A DNA stretch of 64,000 nt from UBA5314 sp964635975 (GCA_964635975.1 CAZWPO010000006.1:62001-126000), one strand, 5' to 3'; shown: positions 49,756-59,188, counted from the first letter of the stretch. The notes: generated by a model not told the origin, from the letters alone. A program made the numbers and translations.

Positions 49756-52392
49756 CTATCCCACCGGATCGAACATATCTTTTGAAGCTCCGCATACCGG
49801 GCACTCATCCGGTGGTTCCGGTCCTTCGTGGATATAGCCGCAAACCCTGCACTTCCAGTACTTGGCGCGTTTGTTCCCCCCCGTGTCCCGTCCTAGATTT
49901 TGAATAGATTGAGAAGTATCCACACGGGGGGCAATAACGACCTCTCCTACCAGGACTCCATCCTTAAAATAGCTTCGTTTAAAGAAGTTCTCCACCGGGT
50001 CGTTTACCTCAACTATCCGGCATTGCTCGGCAGGTAGATTGACTTCTCCGATTGAGAATATTTCCATGTCAAACGCTGCCAGCATCGTTGACAACAAAGG
50101 AGTTTTATACTCCACCCAGTCTCCGGCAGCGGCCGCTCCAGCCACTCGCCCCATCTCCAGGGAAACCGGCCAAAGACCCACCAGTCGCTCACCAAACTGG
50201 GCACCATCCCCGGCGGCATATATATTGGGCTGGCTGGTGCGCATACTACTATCCACGACCACCCCTTGAGCCAGTTCCAGACCGGCATCCCGGGCCAATT
50301 CAACATTAGGCTTTACCCCGGTAGATACCAGCACCAGGTCAGCTTCCAACAGTTGCCCGTCACTCAACCGCACTCCCTGTACCTGGCCCTCGCCCACGAT
50401 TTCCTCGGTGCCCAGCCCCAGGTACAACTTCACGCCTTTGGATTCCATCAACTGCTGAAGGCGCAGGGAAGCCGTCTCGTCGAGCTGACGGGGCATGATG
50501 CGCGGGCTGAACTCGATAACCGCTACTTCAATCCCGCTGGAGATCATTTCCCATACCGCTTCCAGCCCCAGAACTCCGCCGCCTATAACCACAGCCTTTT
50601 TCGCCGTTTTGATAGCTTCCTTTAAGCGCAGGGCATCTTCAAGGCTGCGCAGGGCATAAACACCTTGCTTATCTATTCCTTTGAAAGGAGGTATGTTGCT
50701 GCGGGCTCCGGTAGCCACAATAAGTTTGGTGTAGGGGATGCTCTCGCCCTGCTCGCTTATCACCATCTGCTTATCCGTTTCGATCTTAACGACCCTGCTC
50801 CCCGTCCTTAGCTCAACCTGATTATCCGCATACCAGGCTTCATCAAAAACATACAGCCTTTGATCGGGCATATCCTCGCTCAGCAGATCAGATAAAGCCG
50901 GCCGGTAATAAGGCCGATATTCTTCTTCGCTCAACATAAGGATTTTCGCACTGCGATTGCGCTTGCGAATAGCCTGGGCAGCCGATAGGGCGGCAATGCC
51001 CCCGCCGATAATAACGAATTTATCCTGAGTATCGTTAATGAACTCGTCTTCCATGGATTCACGCACAAAGTTTTCCGCCCCTACTCCGCAAGCCGGACAT
51101 ACTGCGGGCGGTTCGGTCCCAACGTGAATGTGTCCGCAGACCAGACAGCGCCAGCGAGTCATAGATTTATCCTGTTTCTTTTCCAGAATTGCACGTCCGA
51201 AACCCATACCCAGCTTGAAGGCATCCTCCAGATTGCCTTCTCCTGGTTTGAATTTGACCCGCAAGCCCGGCATAAGTTGCATACGCAAAGCTTGCAAGCG
51301 GTTTTCTATGCTGGGCACGGCTTCCCCGCTCCAACCATAGGCTCCGAAAGCCATAGCTACTTTGTCACCATGAGTTATAGGAGATAAGCGGCTGAGCAGT
51401 TTCCAAACCTGGGGCAGGGCATCGCCATTTACGGTATTTGACCCGATCAGAAATCCGCTGGCATCCAGTAGATCCTCAGCCACCCTGTCCAGAAGTTCGG
51501 GATCATCTAGTTTGTCTTCTATCAAGCGATACCGTCTGATATCAAAATCCCCCATACTGGCTACCCCTTCTACTATGCTGTCGGCCAGTTTTTCAGTAAA
51601 GCCATAGATGCTCATGTAGGCGAGCACGATTTTAGGCTTGTCGCTCATGGGGATCGGCGCGCGGGTCGACCACTGTCGGTACAGGTCGATATACCTGTCT
51701 ATGTCCTTGCGCAGCACCGGACCATGCCCGGGGGCTACCATGGCCAGCGGAATATCTTTTATCTTTTCCAGAGCTTCTAAAACATAGGGCTTAAAAGGCC
51801 CGATGATGGCATCAAAATATTCTTTATACGGAGTGAGGAAATTGCTTTCCATCAAATCATTGAAAAGGCGCTCATCTGGGTAATGCGCTCCGAATGAATC
51901 GCAGGTAAAAAGAATCTGGTCCTCCTCCAGATAGGTGTAAATGGTGTCCGGCCAGTGTAGAAAAGGCACACTTATAAAGCGCAGCGTCTTGCCTCCAAGT
52001 TCCAGACGATCCCCATCATTGACTTCCTGCGCCTTAAACTTCTTATTGGTGATATCGCGCAGAAAAGAGAGTGCCGTTGGACTGCCCAGTACGGTCAGGT
52101 TTGGAACCAGGTCGATCAATTTAGCCACAGCTTCAGAATGGTCAGGTTCGGTATGATTCATGATCAGGTAGTCTATATCCGACAGGTTTACAACACTCTT
52201 GACATTACTTAAATACTCATCAAAAAATTTTTCCTCGCAAACCTCCATCAAGACTGTCTTATCACTACCCCTGATCAGATAAGCATTATAGCTAGTTCCG
52301 ATGTCGGTAGTCATAACCGCATCAAAGATCCTCAGTTCAGGGTCACGCAGCCCCACCCAGTGGACAGCTTCTTTCATAAGTATTGCAGACAT
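49756..52392 (-). CDS. multidomain flavodiiron protein: beta-lactamase-diiron / flavodoxin / rubredoxin / NADH:rubredoxin oxidoreductase / rubredoxin
   Basis: This 878-residue fusion has residues 1-250 as the diiron beta-lactamase-like domain, with MNHTEPDHSEAV, HWPDTIYTY, LFTCDSFGAH and APGHGPVLR as ligands. Residues about 255-400 are a flavodoxin domain (VLAYMSIYGFTEKLADSIV). A rubredoxin follows (CLVCGHIHVGTEPPAVCPACG). Then comes an NAD(P)H:rubredoxin-oxidoreductase-type FAD domain (FVIIGGGIAALSAAQAIRK, AVVIGGGVLGLEAVW, IYAAGDGAQF) and a second rubredoxin at the end (CRVCGYIHEGPEPPDECPVCG). It should reduce O2 (or NO) to water using NADH in one chain. GGGAGG precedes the ATG. The desulfoferrodoxin gene lies 80 bp upstream in the same direction. 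Confidence 0.95.
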   Translation of the reverse strand: MSAILMKEAVHWVGLRDPELRIFDAVMTTDIGTSYNAYLIRGSDKTVLMEVCEEKFFDEYLSNVKSVVNLSDIDYLIMNHTEPDHSEAVAKLIDLVPNLTVLGSPTALSFLRDITNKKFKAQEVNDGDRLELGGKTLRFISVPFLHWPDTIYTYLEEDQILFTCDSFGAHYPDERLFNDLMESNFLTPYKEYFDAIIGPFKPYVLEALEKIKDIPLAMVAPGHGPVLRKDIDRYIDLYRQWSTRAPIPMSDKPKIVLAYMSIYGFTEKLADSIVEGVASMGDFDIRRYRLIEDKLDDPELLDRVAEDLLDASGFLIGSNTVNGDALPQVWKLLSRLSPITHGDKVAMAFGAYGWSGEAVPSIENRLQALRMQLMPGLRVKFKPGEGNLEDAFKLGMGFGRAILEKKQDKSMTRWRCLVCGHIHVGTEPPAVCPACGVGAENFVRESMEDEFINDTQDKFVIIGGGIAALSAAQAIRKRNRSAKILMLSEEEYRPYYRPALSDLLSEDMPDQRLYVFDEAWYADNQVELRTGSRVVKIETDKQMVISEQGESIPYTKLIVATGARSNIPPFKGIDKQGVYALRSLEDALRLKEAIKTAKKAVVIGGGVLGLEAVWEMISSGIEVAVIEFSPRIMPRQLDETASLRLQQLMESKGVKLYLGLGTEEIVGEGQVQGVRLSDGQLLEADLVLVSTGVKPNVELARDAGLELAQGVVVDSSMRTSQPNIYAAGDGAQFGERLVGLWPVSLEMGRVAGAAAAGDWVEYKTPLLSTMLAAFDMEIFSIGEVNLPAEQCRIVEVNDPVENFFKRSYFKDGVLVGEVVIAPRVDTSQSIQNLGRDTGGNKRAKYWKCRVCGYIHEGPEPPDECPVCGASKDMFDPVG

Positions 52393-52472
52393 ACGACCAT
52401 ACCTCCCTTTTTATCAATTTATTCCTAAATTTAATGATATCATTCTTGATGAGAACAATAGCAACTAATCAA

Positions 52473-52853
52473 TTAACCCTTCCATAAACCATGCAAATTG
52501 CAGTACTCTCTTAATACCACCGGCTCCCCACCAATATCTATACAAAAGCTAGCTTCGGGTTCCTGTCCGGGTTTCAAAAACTCGCGATAAGCCTTATTAC
52601 CAACCAGAACTTCAACCCACTGTATATAATGCTCTTCGTTCATGGGATGAGGTACACTACCAACTTTAACGGTAAGAATACCGTTTTGCTGAATACCCAC
52701 CGGAATATGTTTCTCATATGCAACATCTACGGTGTTCTCATCTACAAACGTCATTTCCTGACCACAGCAGTGCAATTGGCCCACACCCTCAAAGAGCACC
52801 TCGACAATATTCCCACATATTTCGCATTTGTATATCCCCAAAAACTTTGCCAT
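52473..52853 (-). CDS. dfx: desulfoferrodoxin (superoxide reductase, 2Fe type)
   Basis: This 126-residue protein has an N-terminal desulforedoxin-like centre (YKCEICGNIVEV, LHCCGQEM) with four cysteines. The catalytic centre follows, with ligands in EKHIPVG, VGSVPHPMNEEHYIQW and EYCNLHGLWKG (four His and one Cys). It reduces superoxide to peroxide without releasing oxygen. The electron donor is usually rubredoxin, which the adjacent fusion protein supplies as two domains. AGGAGG precedes the ATG at 52853. Confidence 0.96.
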   Translation of the reverse strand: MAKFLGIYKCEICGNIVEVLFEGVGQLHCCGQEMTFVDENTVDVAYEKHIPVGIQQNGILTVKVGSVPHPMNEEHYIQWVEVLVGNKAYREFLKPGQEPEASFCIDIGGEPVVLREYCNLHGLWKG

Positions 52854-53181
52854 ATCAATTCCTCCTTATTGTTTACTGGTTTGGTGTACTTTTATGTTAT
52901 GAAATCCATCTGCCTTTTGTCAAGCTTGTTTCCAGAAAGGGTACTGCCAGATTTCTAATCTTCAACTATTATTGAGCGCTGCTGATCGCTGATGATTCTT
53001 ATCGCTTTAGCCGTTATGGGAAACTCCTGTTGTGTTCTTGAACATACAAATGTGGGCATAAAAGAAAAAAATACCCGCCAGGTTTTCTGGATCAGGTCTA
53101 TTCATTGGTGCATTCGCAGCGGTTTTTCTGTTTGCTGTGAACGTTAATATAATACAGATCAAGCACGGGAATATCCTATGA
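52854..53181. other. intergenic stretch, no recognised feature
   Basis: About 330 bp upstream of the desulfoferrodoxin gene. It should contain its promoter, possibly oxidative-stress controlled, but no box was convincing. No open frame is worth reporting. Confidence 0.35.
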
Positions 53182-53754
53182 TCATTTTTCTATATCATTT
53201 TTGATTCGGCTCCACTCATCATCAACATCGAAATTAGCCCGGCCTAAGCGAGAAACGGGACAATTCAGATTGTAGTCCAATATTTTCTTGGAAATCTCGC
53301 TCAGGTGCTCCCAGCTTTGGGTATAGAAAGCAGTCTTTCTTTGTTCATAACGGCGTATAGCTCCACTGCTTCTCTTTTCGCTAAAAACCATCCTCGTATA
53401 CTTTTTGAAATCTTCAATTTCCTTATTTAATTTTACCCATAGAGCGTCAATCTCTTTGCCCAGTTCCATCCAGTAGGGGGCATAGCCGTTATCCTTAAGG
53501 ATTTTGTAGGCCATATGCATTTCATCCGGCGCAAAGGGATTTCCCCCCAGGTCAAGGGGTTCGCCAGCCCCCTCCAGATTGTCGAATTCCCCTTGTTCCA
53601 TGGCTTTCTTCATCATTGATCCTACCAGATCGTGCTGCTTGACCAGGTGTAGAGTTCGCTGCGCTTCGATCGGATAGTCTTGTTTCCATACTTTCTCGGA
53701 CACCCTGTCAGCTAATTTCTGCATTTGTTCCTGTTCACACCTATGCTTATTCAT
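53182..53754 (-). CDS. DUF1992 (DnaJ-homologue C28-type) protein
   Basis: This 190-residue protein has the diagnostic DUF1992 signature MEQGEFDNLEGAGEPLDL, followed by HMAYKILKDNGYAPYWMELGKEID. The rest is charged and helical (NKEIEDFKKYTRMVFSEKR, ISKKILDYNLNCPV). Despite the DnaJ-homologue name there is no J domain. The function is unknown. GAAGGGA precedes the ATG. It is a single gene, downstream of a methyltransferase-like gene on the same strand. Confidence 0.85.
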   Translation of the reverse strand: MNKHRCEQEQMQKLADRVSEKVWKQDYPIEAQRTLHLVKQHDLVGSMMKKAMEQGEFDNLEGAGEPLDLGGNPFAPDEMHMAYKILKDNGYAPYWMELGKEIDALWVKLNKEIEDFKKYTRMVFSEKRSSGAIRRYEQRKTAFYTQSWEHLSEISKKILDYNLNCPVSRLGRANFDVDDEWSRIKNDIEK

Positions 53755-53850
53755 AAGTTAATTCCCTTCATTCTTATGGGCTCCGGGTAGGACTACTTAA
53801 ATTTTTGGATGTACAGTATTTTCATTATTTATAATAAGGTCGTACCGATT

Positions 53851-54528
53851 CTACCAAACTGCTGGTATCAAGCGATATCGTGTCTTCTTTAGATACTCTG
53901 TGTACCCCGGCAGGTCTCGCGCCAGTGTTTCTTCTTCTTTGCTGATCCTATTGATAATAGCAGGTATGGACAGGAGAGAGAATATCAGCGCGGGGTAAGA
54001 CCCCAGGGCTAGAGGTGTTAACAACATTATCGTTAACAATCCGGTATACATGGGATGGCGAACTATGGCATAGGGACCGGTTGTAATAACAGCTTGTTCT
54101 TTCTCGACCTGTATGACGGTTGAAGCGTAGCTGTTTTCCCTGAAAACTATAATAATCAAAACATAACCCAGGAAAACCATAAGATCAGCTACGAGCACTA
54201 CCCAAACTGGTACTGCTGACCAGTGAAAGCGAAAGTCAAAACCGGGGATCACAAAGGTTAGCATTGATAAAAATGACAGGGCCCGTATGATGCCTGGCTG
54301 TGGCTCTTTTTCTTTGACCTTCATTCGCCTGGATAATAATCCGGGGTCTTTTTGTGTAAAGTAGGCAGTCGTAATGAGCATCAGTACAAAAAATATCGAC
54401 CACCAAATCCATGCTTGCCAAAACTTAAATGATCCTGCCGGAAGAAATAATATTAAACCCATCACAACCATAATTATTACCGGCACCATAAAAGCCTTAA
54501 AATTCGATAGATTAGTATTATCTCCCAT
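53851..54528 (-). CDS. isoprenylcysteine carboxyl methyltransferase-like membrane protein
   Basis: This 225-residue protein has about six membrane helices. It ends with the SAM-binding signature of the ICMT/PEMT group: GPYAIVRHPMYTGLLTIML, then EEETLARDLPGYTEYLKKTRYRLIP. Bacterial members methylate unknown small molecules or lipids. The ATG at 54528 follows AGGAGG by 9 bases; the GTG at 54537 is too close to it. It lies 41 bp after a MerR-type regulator gene, on the same strand, and is probably its target. Confidence 0.85.
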   Translation of the reverse strand: MGDNTNLSNFKAFMVPVIIMVVMGLILFLPAGSFKFWQAWIWWSIFFVLMLITTAYFTQKDPGLLSRRMKVKEKEPQPGIIRALSFLSMLTFVIPGFDFRFHWSAVPVWVVLVADLMVFLGYVLIIIVFRENSYASTVIQVEKEQAVITTGPYAIVRHPMYTGLLTIMLLTPLALGSYPALIFSLLSIPAIINRISKEEETLARDLPGYTEYLKKTRYRLIPAVW

Positions 54529-54569
54529 AGGAACCACCTCCTTGAATTTAGTAACCGGAAAAGCTTTTA

Positions 54570-55385
54570 TTAATCTTCGGTCCGGATAAATTTCTCAAAA
54601 AGCTGCTGATACTTTATTTGGGCGGGTGTCAGCACACCGGCCACCATCTCCTGATACAAGCTTTCTAATGGATTTTTCATTTCTGGATGAATGCAGATCA
54701 GATCTTTTACGGGAGGCATGCTTTTTACGAGAGCGGCCATTTCACGAGCGAAAGCATCGATCCTGGGATCATCTTCACTTACGTGGGTAAGCTCCGCCCA
54801 ACGAGCTCCTGATTCCAAAGCCAGCTGATATTGTTCGGGATGATTTTTAAAATATCCTGCCAGGGTGCGAAAGCTTTCCTGGTAATCTTCACCCCATTGG
54901 AAATTATCGAGAATACCGTACACTTTACGGTGCTGTTCGTATATTTCCGGACAGGTTCGAGCGTACACTTCAATTTGATCTTTCCCCAACATCTCGGTCA
55001 TCATTTGGAAGGAAGGAGAATTAAAATTGTCTTCATCTAATATCAATGCATTGTCAGCTAGAAGCGTATCTATTTTCGCTAAACGTTCCTCCAGAGTACT
55101 CTTTTCATTCAGCAGTTCATTGCGCAGGGATTCCAGTACTTCTCGTGCCGTTTTTGGGTTGGGCAGGTTTCCCGTAATTACTTTTATTTGCTTGAGATCC
55201 AGCCCCAGCGCTTTTAAGCGTTTGATTAAACGCATCCGATTCAAATCGGCGGACCCGTATAAACGGTAGCCCCCGGCGGAACGCTGTGGGTCAGGCAGCA
55301 AGCCGATCTTGTGGTAATAATTTATAGCTTTTAATGTGCACCCGGTCAGTTTTACAAAATCTCCAATCTTAATCCGGTTCTCCAC
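54570..55385 (-). CDS. MerR-family transcriptional regulator
   Basis: This protein of about 271 residues has an N-terminal MerR winged helix: IKIGDFVKLTGCTLKAINYYH, KIGLLPDPQRSAGGYRLYG, then the dimer helix RNELLNEKSTLEERLAKI. The C-terminal 150 residues (FQWGEDYQESFRTLAGYF) are a helical region similar in size to TipA-type effector domains. AAAGGTGG seven bases before the GTG at 55385 sets the preferred start. A 19-bp-spaced promoter with a dyad lies directly upstream. Confidence 0.86.
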   Translation of the reverse strand: MENRIKIGDFVKLTGCTLKAINYYHKIGLLPDPQRSAGGYRLYGSADLNRMRLIKRLKALGLDLKQIKVITGNLPNPKTAREVLESLRNELLNEKSTLEERLAKIDTLLADNALILDEDNFNSPSFQMMTEMLGKDQIEVYARTCPEIYEQHRKVYGILDNFQWGEDYQESFRTLAGYFKNHPEQYQLALESGARWAELTHVSEDDPRIDAFAREMAALVKSMPPVKDLICIHPEMKNPLESLYQEMVAGVLTPAQIKYQQLFEKFIRTED

Positions 55386-55407
55386 TGGCATCCCACCTTT
55401 CAAAGTC

Positions 55408-55438
55408 AGTATAAACCAAACCCCAAGGGTCTGGTCAA
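55408..55438 (-). promoter_or_regulatory. MerR-type promoter with 19-bp spacer and dyad
   Basis: On the minus strand TTGACC (55438-55433) and TATACT (55413-55408) are separated by 19 bases. The spacer carries the dyad ACCAGACCC-N3-GGGTTTGGT. An over-long spacer filled by a dyad is the hallmark of MerR-activated promoters. It implies autoregulation of the regulator/methyltransferase operon. Confidence 0.75.
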
Positions 55439-55766
55439 CATTATTCCCGACGACATAGTAAGCAAATCAAATAATACACATGATGTGTCCATTCATACAT
55501 TAAGCCATTGAGAGGCCTGGAATGATGGCTGGAAAGAGCTGATCATGGATTCCACCACGGCCGCTCCATGGATGAAATGGGCATACCTGAGAATCAACTC
55601 ATGAAAATTAGGATTTTCGGAGGGAAGCAAAAGTATTGACATCAATTAAGCAAGACAGAGCACAATTGGGAATCGGGCTCTTTGCTATAATCCATGGTTG
55701 TGGGATTAAAGTGGTCCTTCAATTTCTTCATTTATTAAAAACAGACTGATTTAAAAAAGATTTAGG

Positions 55767-55792
55767 AGGGTGAAAGTTGAAACTTTCACCCT
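55767..55792. other. perfect 12-bp inverted repeat in a gene-free stretch
   Basis: AGGGTGAAAGTT and AACTTTCACCCT are separated by two bases. AGGAGGG overlaps the left arm and a TTG at 55777 opens a 43-codon frame to 55908. The gap 55440-55915 shows nothing else recognisable. Confidence 0.5.
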
Positions 55793-55915
55793 GCCCAAAA
55801 GATAATAAAAGGGGGTTGAAGTTTTCCCAAATGGTGAAGGAGGAAAAAGGGGAGGTTTTTACGCCAGCACCATCTTCTGGGATTCATAACAATGTTGAAT
55901 ACAGTTAGTAGAAGA

Positions 55916-57259
55916 CTAAACGATTTTATTACTTCTCACCCAGATGTTCATACGCTCGGCTTCCTTGATCAAATCATCGCGCAGATCAGGATGGGCGATG
56001 TTGATGAGGGCTTCCGCCCGCTGCCAGGTGGATTTTGATTTCAGCATGGCAATACCATACTCGGTAACTACGTAGAAGTTTATGCTGCGGGGCACGGTTA
56101 CGATGGCCCCTGGAGTCAATATCGGGCAGATTCTCGACTGCAGTCTACCTTCTTTATCCTTGAAAGTAGAAGTCAGGCAGATAAATCCTTTACCACCTCT
56201 GGAAATATAAGATCCGGTAATGAAGTCCAGCTGACCTCCAGTTCCGGAAATATGCCTAATACCGGATGATTCAGAAGCTACCTGTCCGTATAGGTCCACT
56301 TCAATAGCGTTATTGATGCCGACCACTTTGTCATTGCGGCCAATAATATAGGGATCATTGGTGTAATCCACCGGGTAAATGGCACATGCCGGGTTTTCAT
56401 CCAAAAAATCATACAGTTTATTTGTGCCCATGGCAAAGGTATATACCATCTTGCGCTGGTCCAACTGCTTGCGTACTCCAGTGATACGACCGGCTTCATA
56501 CATATCTACGAAAGAATCCACCAGCATCTCAGTATGAACCCCCAGGTCCTTGAGATCCGATTGAGCGATCATAGCCCCTACCGCGTTGGGCATGGCGCCG
56601 ATCCCCAGCTGAAGGCATGCTCCGTCCTCAATTTCCTCAAGGACGATGGAAGCGATCTTCCGGTCGATATCGGAAACCGGCAGTTCGGGGAGTTGGATCA
56701 TAGGCTGGTTATCGCCTTCTACAATATAATCAATTTCAGATATATGGATAGACTCTCTTTTTCCGCCCAGGCATATCGGAACTGATTCGTTGACCTCCAC
56801 TATGACGGTGCGGGCCGTGTCGCAGATCATGGGGGTAAACGAATTGGAGGTGCCAAAATTAAAAAAACCGTGTTTATCCATGGGCGTCACTTTGATCAAA
56901 GCCACATCCGGCTCCACATAGCCCCGTTCATAAAAGCTGGGAGCTTGATGATAAGTCAAAGGTACATAATTGCACATATTCTGGTCGTGCAGCTTGCGGC
57001 TAGCACCGCTCATATGGTTGTCGTTGTAAATAAAATGCTTTCTCTCCGGATCAGCCAGAACCGCTTTGGGTGGATACGGGCAGGTCGTAGTCCGGATATT
57101 CACGTTATGGAGTTCATCAACTCTTCTGGCCAGAGCAGCGTCCAGGTAGGCGGAGTTCATGACGAACTCGCCATAGTGAACCAGGTCGCCAGATCTAACC
57201 GCCTTTATGGCCTCGTCAACCGGGGTCAATTTACTTTTATACAGCGAAGTAAAATCCAT
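55916..57259 (-). CDS. acetyl-CoA hydrolase/transferase-family CoA-transferase (butyryl-CoA:acetate or 4-hydroxybutyrate type)
   Basis: This 447-residue class I CoA-transferase has VALIKVTPMDKHGFFNFGTSN, LQLGIGAMPNAVGAMI, then ASESSGIRHISGTGGQLDF, where the glutamate before the GTGGQ motif is the expected catalytic residue. FYVVTEYGIAMLKSKS follows. It probably exchanges CoA between acetyl-CoA and a fatty acid, activating butyrate for beta-oxidation. GGAGG lies 13 bases before the ATG, a little far. It is the last gene of the minus-strand operon after an acyl-CoA dehydrogenase. Confidence 0.9.
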   Translation of the reverse strand: MDFTSLYKSKLTPVDEAIKAVRSGDLVHYGEFVMNSAYLDAALARRVDELHNVNIRTTTCPYPPKAVLADPERKHFIYNDNHMSGASRKLHDQNMCNYVPLTYHQAPSFYERGYVEPDVALIKVTPMDKHGFFNFGTSNSFTPMICDTARTVIVEVNESVPICLGGKRESIHISEIDYIVEGDNQPMIQLPELPVSDIDRKIASIVLEEIEDGACLQLGIGAMPNAVGAMIAQSDLKDLGVHTEMLVDSFVDMYEAGRITGVRKQLDQRKMVYTFAMGTNKLYDFLDENPACAIYPVDYTNDPYIIGRNDKVVGINNAIEVDLYGQVASESSGIRHISGTGGQLDFITGSYISRGGKGFICLTSTFKDKEGRLQSRICPILTPGAIVTVPRSINFYVVTEYGIAMLKSKSTWQRAEALINIAHPDLRDDLIKEAERMNIWVRSNKIV

Positions 57260-57290
57260 CTTTATGATGATGCCTCCTTAAGCAACAATC

Positions 57291-59126
57291 TTAGTATTCA
57301 AAAACCTCGACCGGCACATCAATGGCAGAAGTATCTGCATCAATGACTATTTCAGCAACGGCCCAGACGTTGGGCACTACATTGCGCAGATAGTACTTGG
57401 CAGTGGCTACTTTGCCGGTATAGAATTTGTAGTCATAATGGTCAGGACCCACTTCTTTGGCCTTCTTGTCGGCTACAAGACCCTGATCGAGGATCAACCG
57501 CCCGCAGAAGAGCTGCGCGGACGCGGTCAGCACCCGGCGAGAATACAGGGGTACCAGACTTGCATTACTCTTGAAATATCCCTGCAGTGAAGCGGTCATA
57601 TCCTTGTAGGCGTTAAGGGCTCTCTCCAGATTGGCAAATTCCTTGGTAAAGGCAGGATTGCTCTTGTTGGCTTCGCAGAATTCTACCATTTCCTGCACCC
57701 AGCCAGCGAATACGCTGCCGCCCTTCATACTCATCTTGCGTCCAACCAGGTCCATGGACTGAATGAAGTTAGTCCCTTCCCAGATGGAGTAGATCTTCAT
57801 ATCGCAGGCTATCTGGCCCACCGGGTATTCTGAACAATAACCATAGCCGCCATATGATTGGATAGCCTCTCCGCACAGCCACCAGCCTTCGTCAGACGGG
57901 TAGGCTTTGCACAACGGAGTGGTCATCTCGATCAAATCGCTGGCCGCTTTTCTGACCGCTGGATCAGGATCGCGATGTCTCTGGTCAAAGGCCAGGTAGA
58001 CGCGGTACAGCATGGCGCGCATGGCCTCTATATGGGCTTTGCCCATCATCAATGTGCGTTTGATGTCTTCGTGGTTGATGATGGCTACCCGACCGGATTT
58101 AGGCTCGGTCATTAAGCGCCCCTGGATCCTTTCCTTGGCATTGTCGCGGGCATTGGCATAGGCGTTGATAATGCAGGAAAGGGCCATATGACCGGTTTCC
58201 ATGCGGGCCAGGTTCATCATCTGGAACATCTGGGCCATTCCTTCCCCTTTACCATCGTTTAAGCGCGGGTCCACACCCAGCAGCCAGCCGCGGCAGCCAT
58301 CATTTTCCCCGGCCGCCAATGAAGCGGTTACCGATCCATGCAGGCCCATTTTATGCTCGGCGCCGGTGGTCTGAAAATCATTGTCTTCCAGGCTGCCGTC
58401 CGCGTTGACCCAGTATTTGGGAACAATAAACAATGAGATGCCTCCCGTTCCCGGTCTTGCTCCTTCAATCCGGGCCAGGTAAAGGTGAATGATATTTTCC
58501 GTAAAGTCGTTGTCACCGCCGGTAATAAATATTTTATTGCCTTTGATTTTGAAAATCCTGGGGTCGTCGGTGGGATAAGCTTTGGATAAGATATCTCCGA
58601 CATCAGAACCAGCGCTGGGTTCGGTCAAGCACATGGTTCCAGACCAGGTCCCGTCCATCATCTTGGGCAGGAACATCGCTTTTAAATCATCAGTAGCATA
58701 ACTTTGGATAAGGTCAGCAGCGCCGCTTGTCAATAGGACATAGGGCATAAAGGCCGGGTTAGCAGCGCAGATCAGTTCCCAAACCGCGGCATAGAGCATT
58801 TCCGGCAGCACCATGGCCCCTTCGGAATTGTCGATGTTGCTGGTGCCCCAGCCTTCACTCTGCAGTTTATGGAAAAGAGGGCCCACGCTGGGCGGAGTGG
58901 TGACCTTGCCGTCGGCAAAGCTGACCGGATTTTTCTCCCCGTCCTCATTGGTGGCTTCAATTACTTCCTTGCACATTTTCAAAATGGGTAAAAGGACCGA
59001 TTTGATATCGTCTTTGGAATAGTAATCGGCAAACTGCGGGTAATTGAATACCCCGTCAGTAGGAAGCCATTCCTGAATTATGAATTCGAAGTCCCTTATA
59101 TTATTGATTGCAAAATTAGCAGCCAT
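57291..59126 (-). CDS. acyl-CoA dehydrogenase, large type
   Basis: This 611-residue enzyme has an N-terminal extension like the large FadE-type acyl-CoA dehydrogenases. The core has MCLTEPSAGSDVGDI, NKIFITGGDNDFT, EHKMGLHGSVTASL, AIQSYGGYGYCSEYPV and KIYSIWEGTNFIQSMDL, with the catalytic glutamate in WEGT. A helical C-terminal extension follows. It oxidises acyl-CoA, with ETF as the likely acceptor. GGAGG precedes the ATG. It sits between thiolase and CoA-transferase genes in the same operon. Confidence 0.95.
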   Translation of the reverse strand: MAANFAINNIRDFEFIIQEWLPTDGVFNYPQFADYYSKDDIKSVLLPILKMCKEVIEATNEDGEKNPVSFADGKVTTPPSVGPLFHKLQSEGWGTSNIDNSEGAMVLPEMLYAAVWELICAANPAFMPYVLLTSGAADLIQSYATDDLKAMFLPKMMDGTWSGTMCLTEPSAGSDVGDILSKAYPTDDPRIFKIKGNKIFITGGDNDFTENIIHLYLARIEGARPGTGGISLFIVPKYWVNADGSLEDNDFQTTGAEHKMGLHGSVTASLAAGENDGCRGWLLGVDPRLNDGKGEGMAQMFQMMNLARMETGHMALSCIINAYANARDNAKERIQGRLMTEPKSGRVAIINHEDIKRTLMMGKAHIEAMRAMLYRVYLAFDQRHRDPDPAVRKAASDLIEMTTPLCKAYPSDEGWWLCGEAIQSYGGYGYCSEYPVGQIACDMKIYSIWEGTNFIQSMDLVGRKMSMKGGSVFAGWVQEMVEFCEANKSNPAFTKEFANLERALNAYKDMTASLQGYFKSNASLVPLYSRRVLTASAQLFCGRLILDQGLVADKKAKEVGPDHYDYKFYTGKVATAKYYLRNVVPNVWAVAEIVIDADTSAIDVPVEVFEY

Positions 59127-59163
59127 CTATTTTTACCTCCATTTTCGCCTTAATCGGCAGGCA

Positions 59164-59188
59164 GGGTGGCAGCTACCACCTGCCACCC
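59164..59188 (-). other. intercistronic stem-loop between thiolase and acyl-CoA dehydrogenase genes
   Basis: GGGTGGCAG and CTGCCACCC form a perfect 9-bp GC-rich stem with a 7-base loop. No T-run follows on the minus strand, so it is not a simple terminator. Confidence 0.5.
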
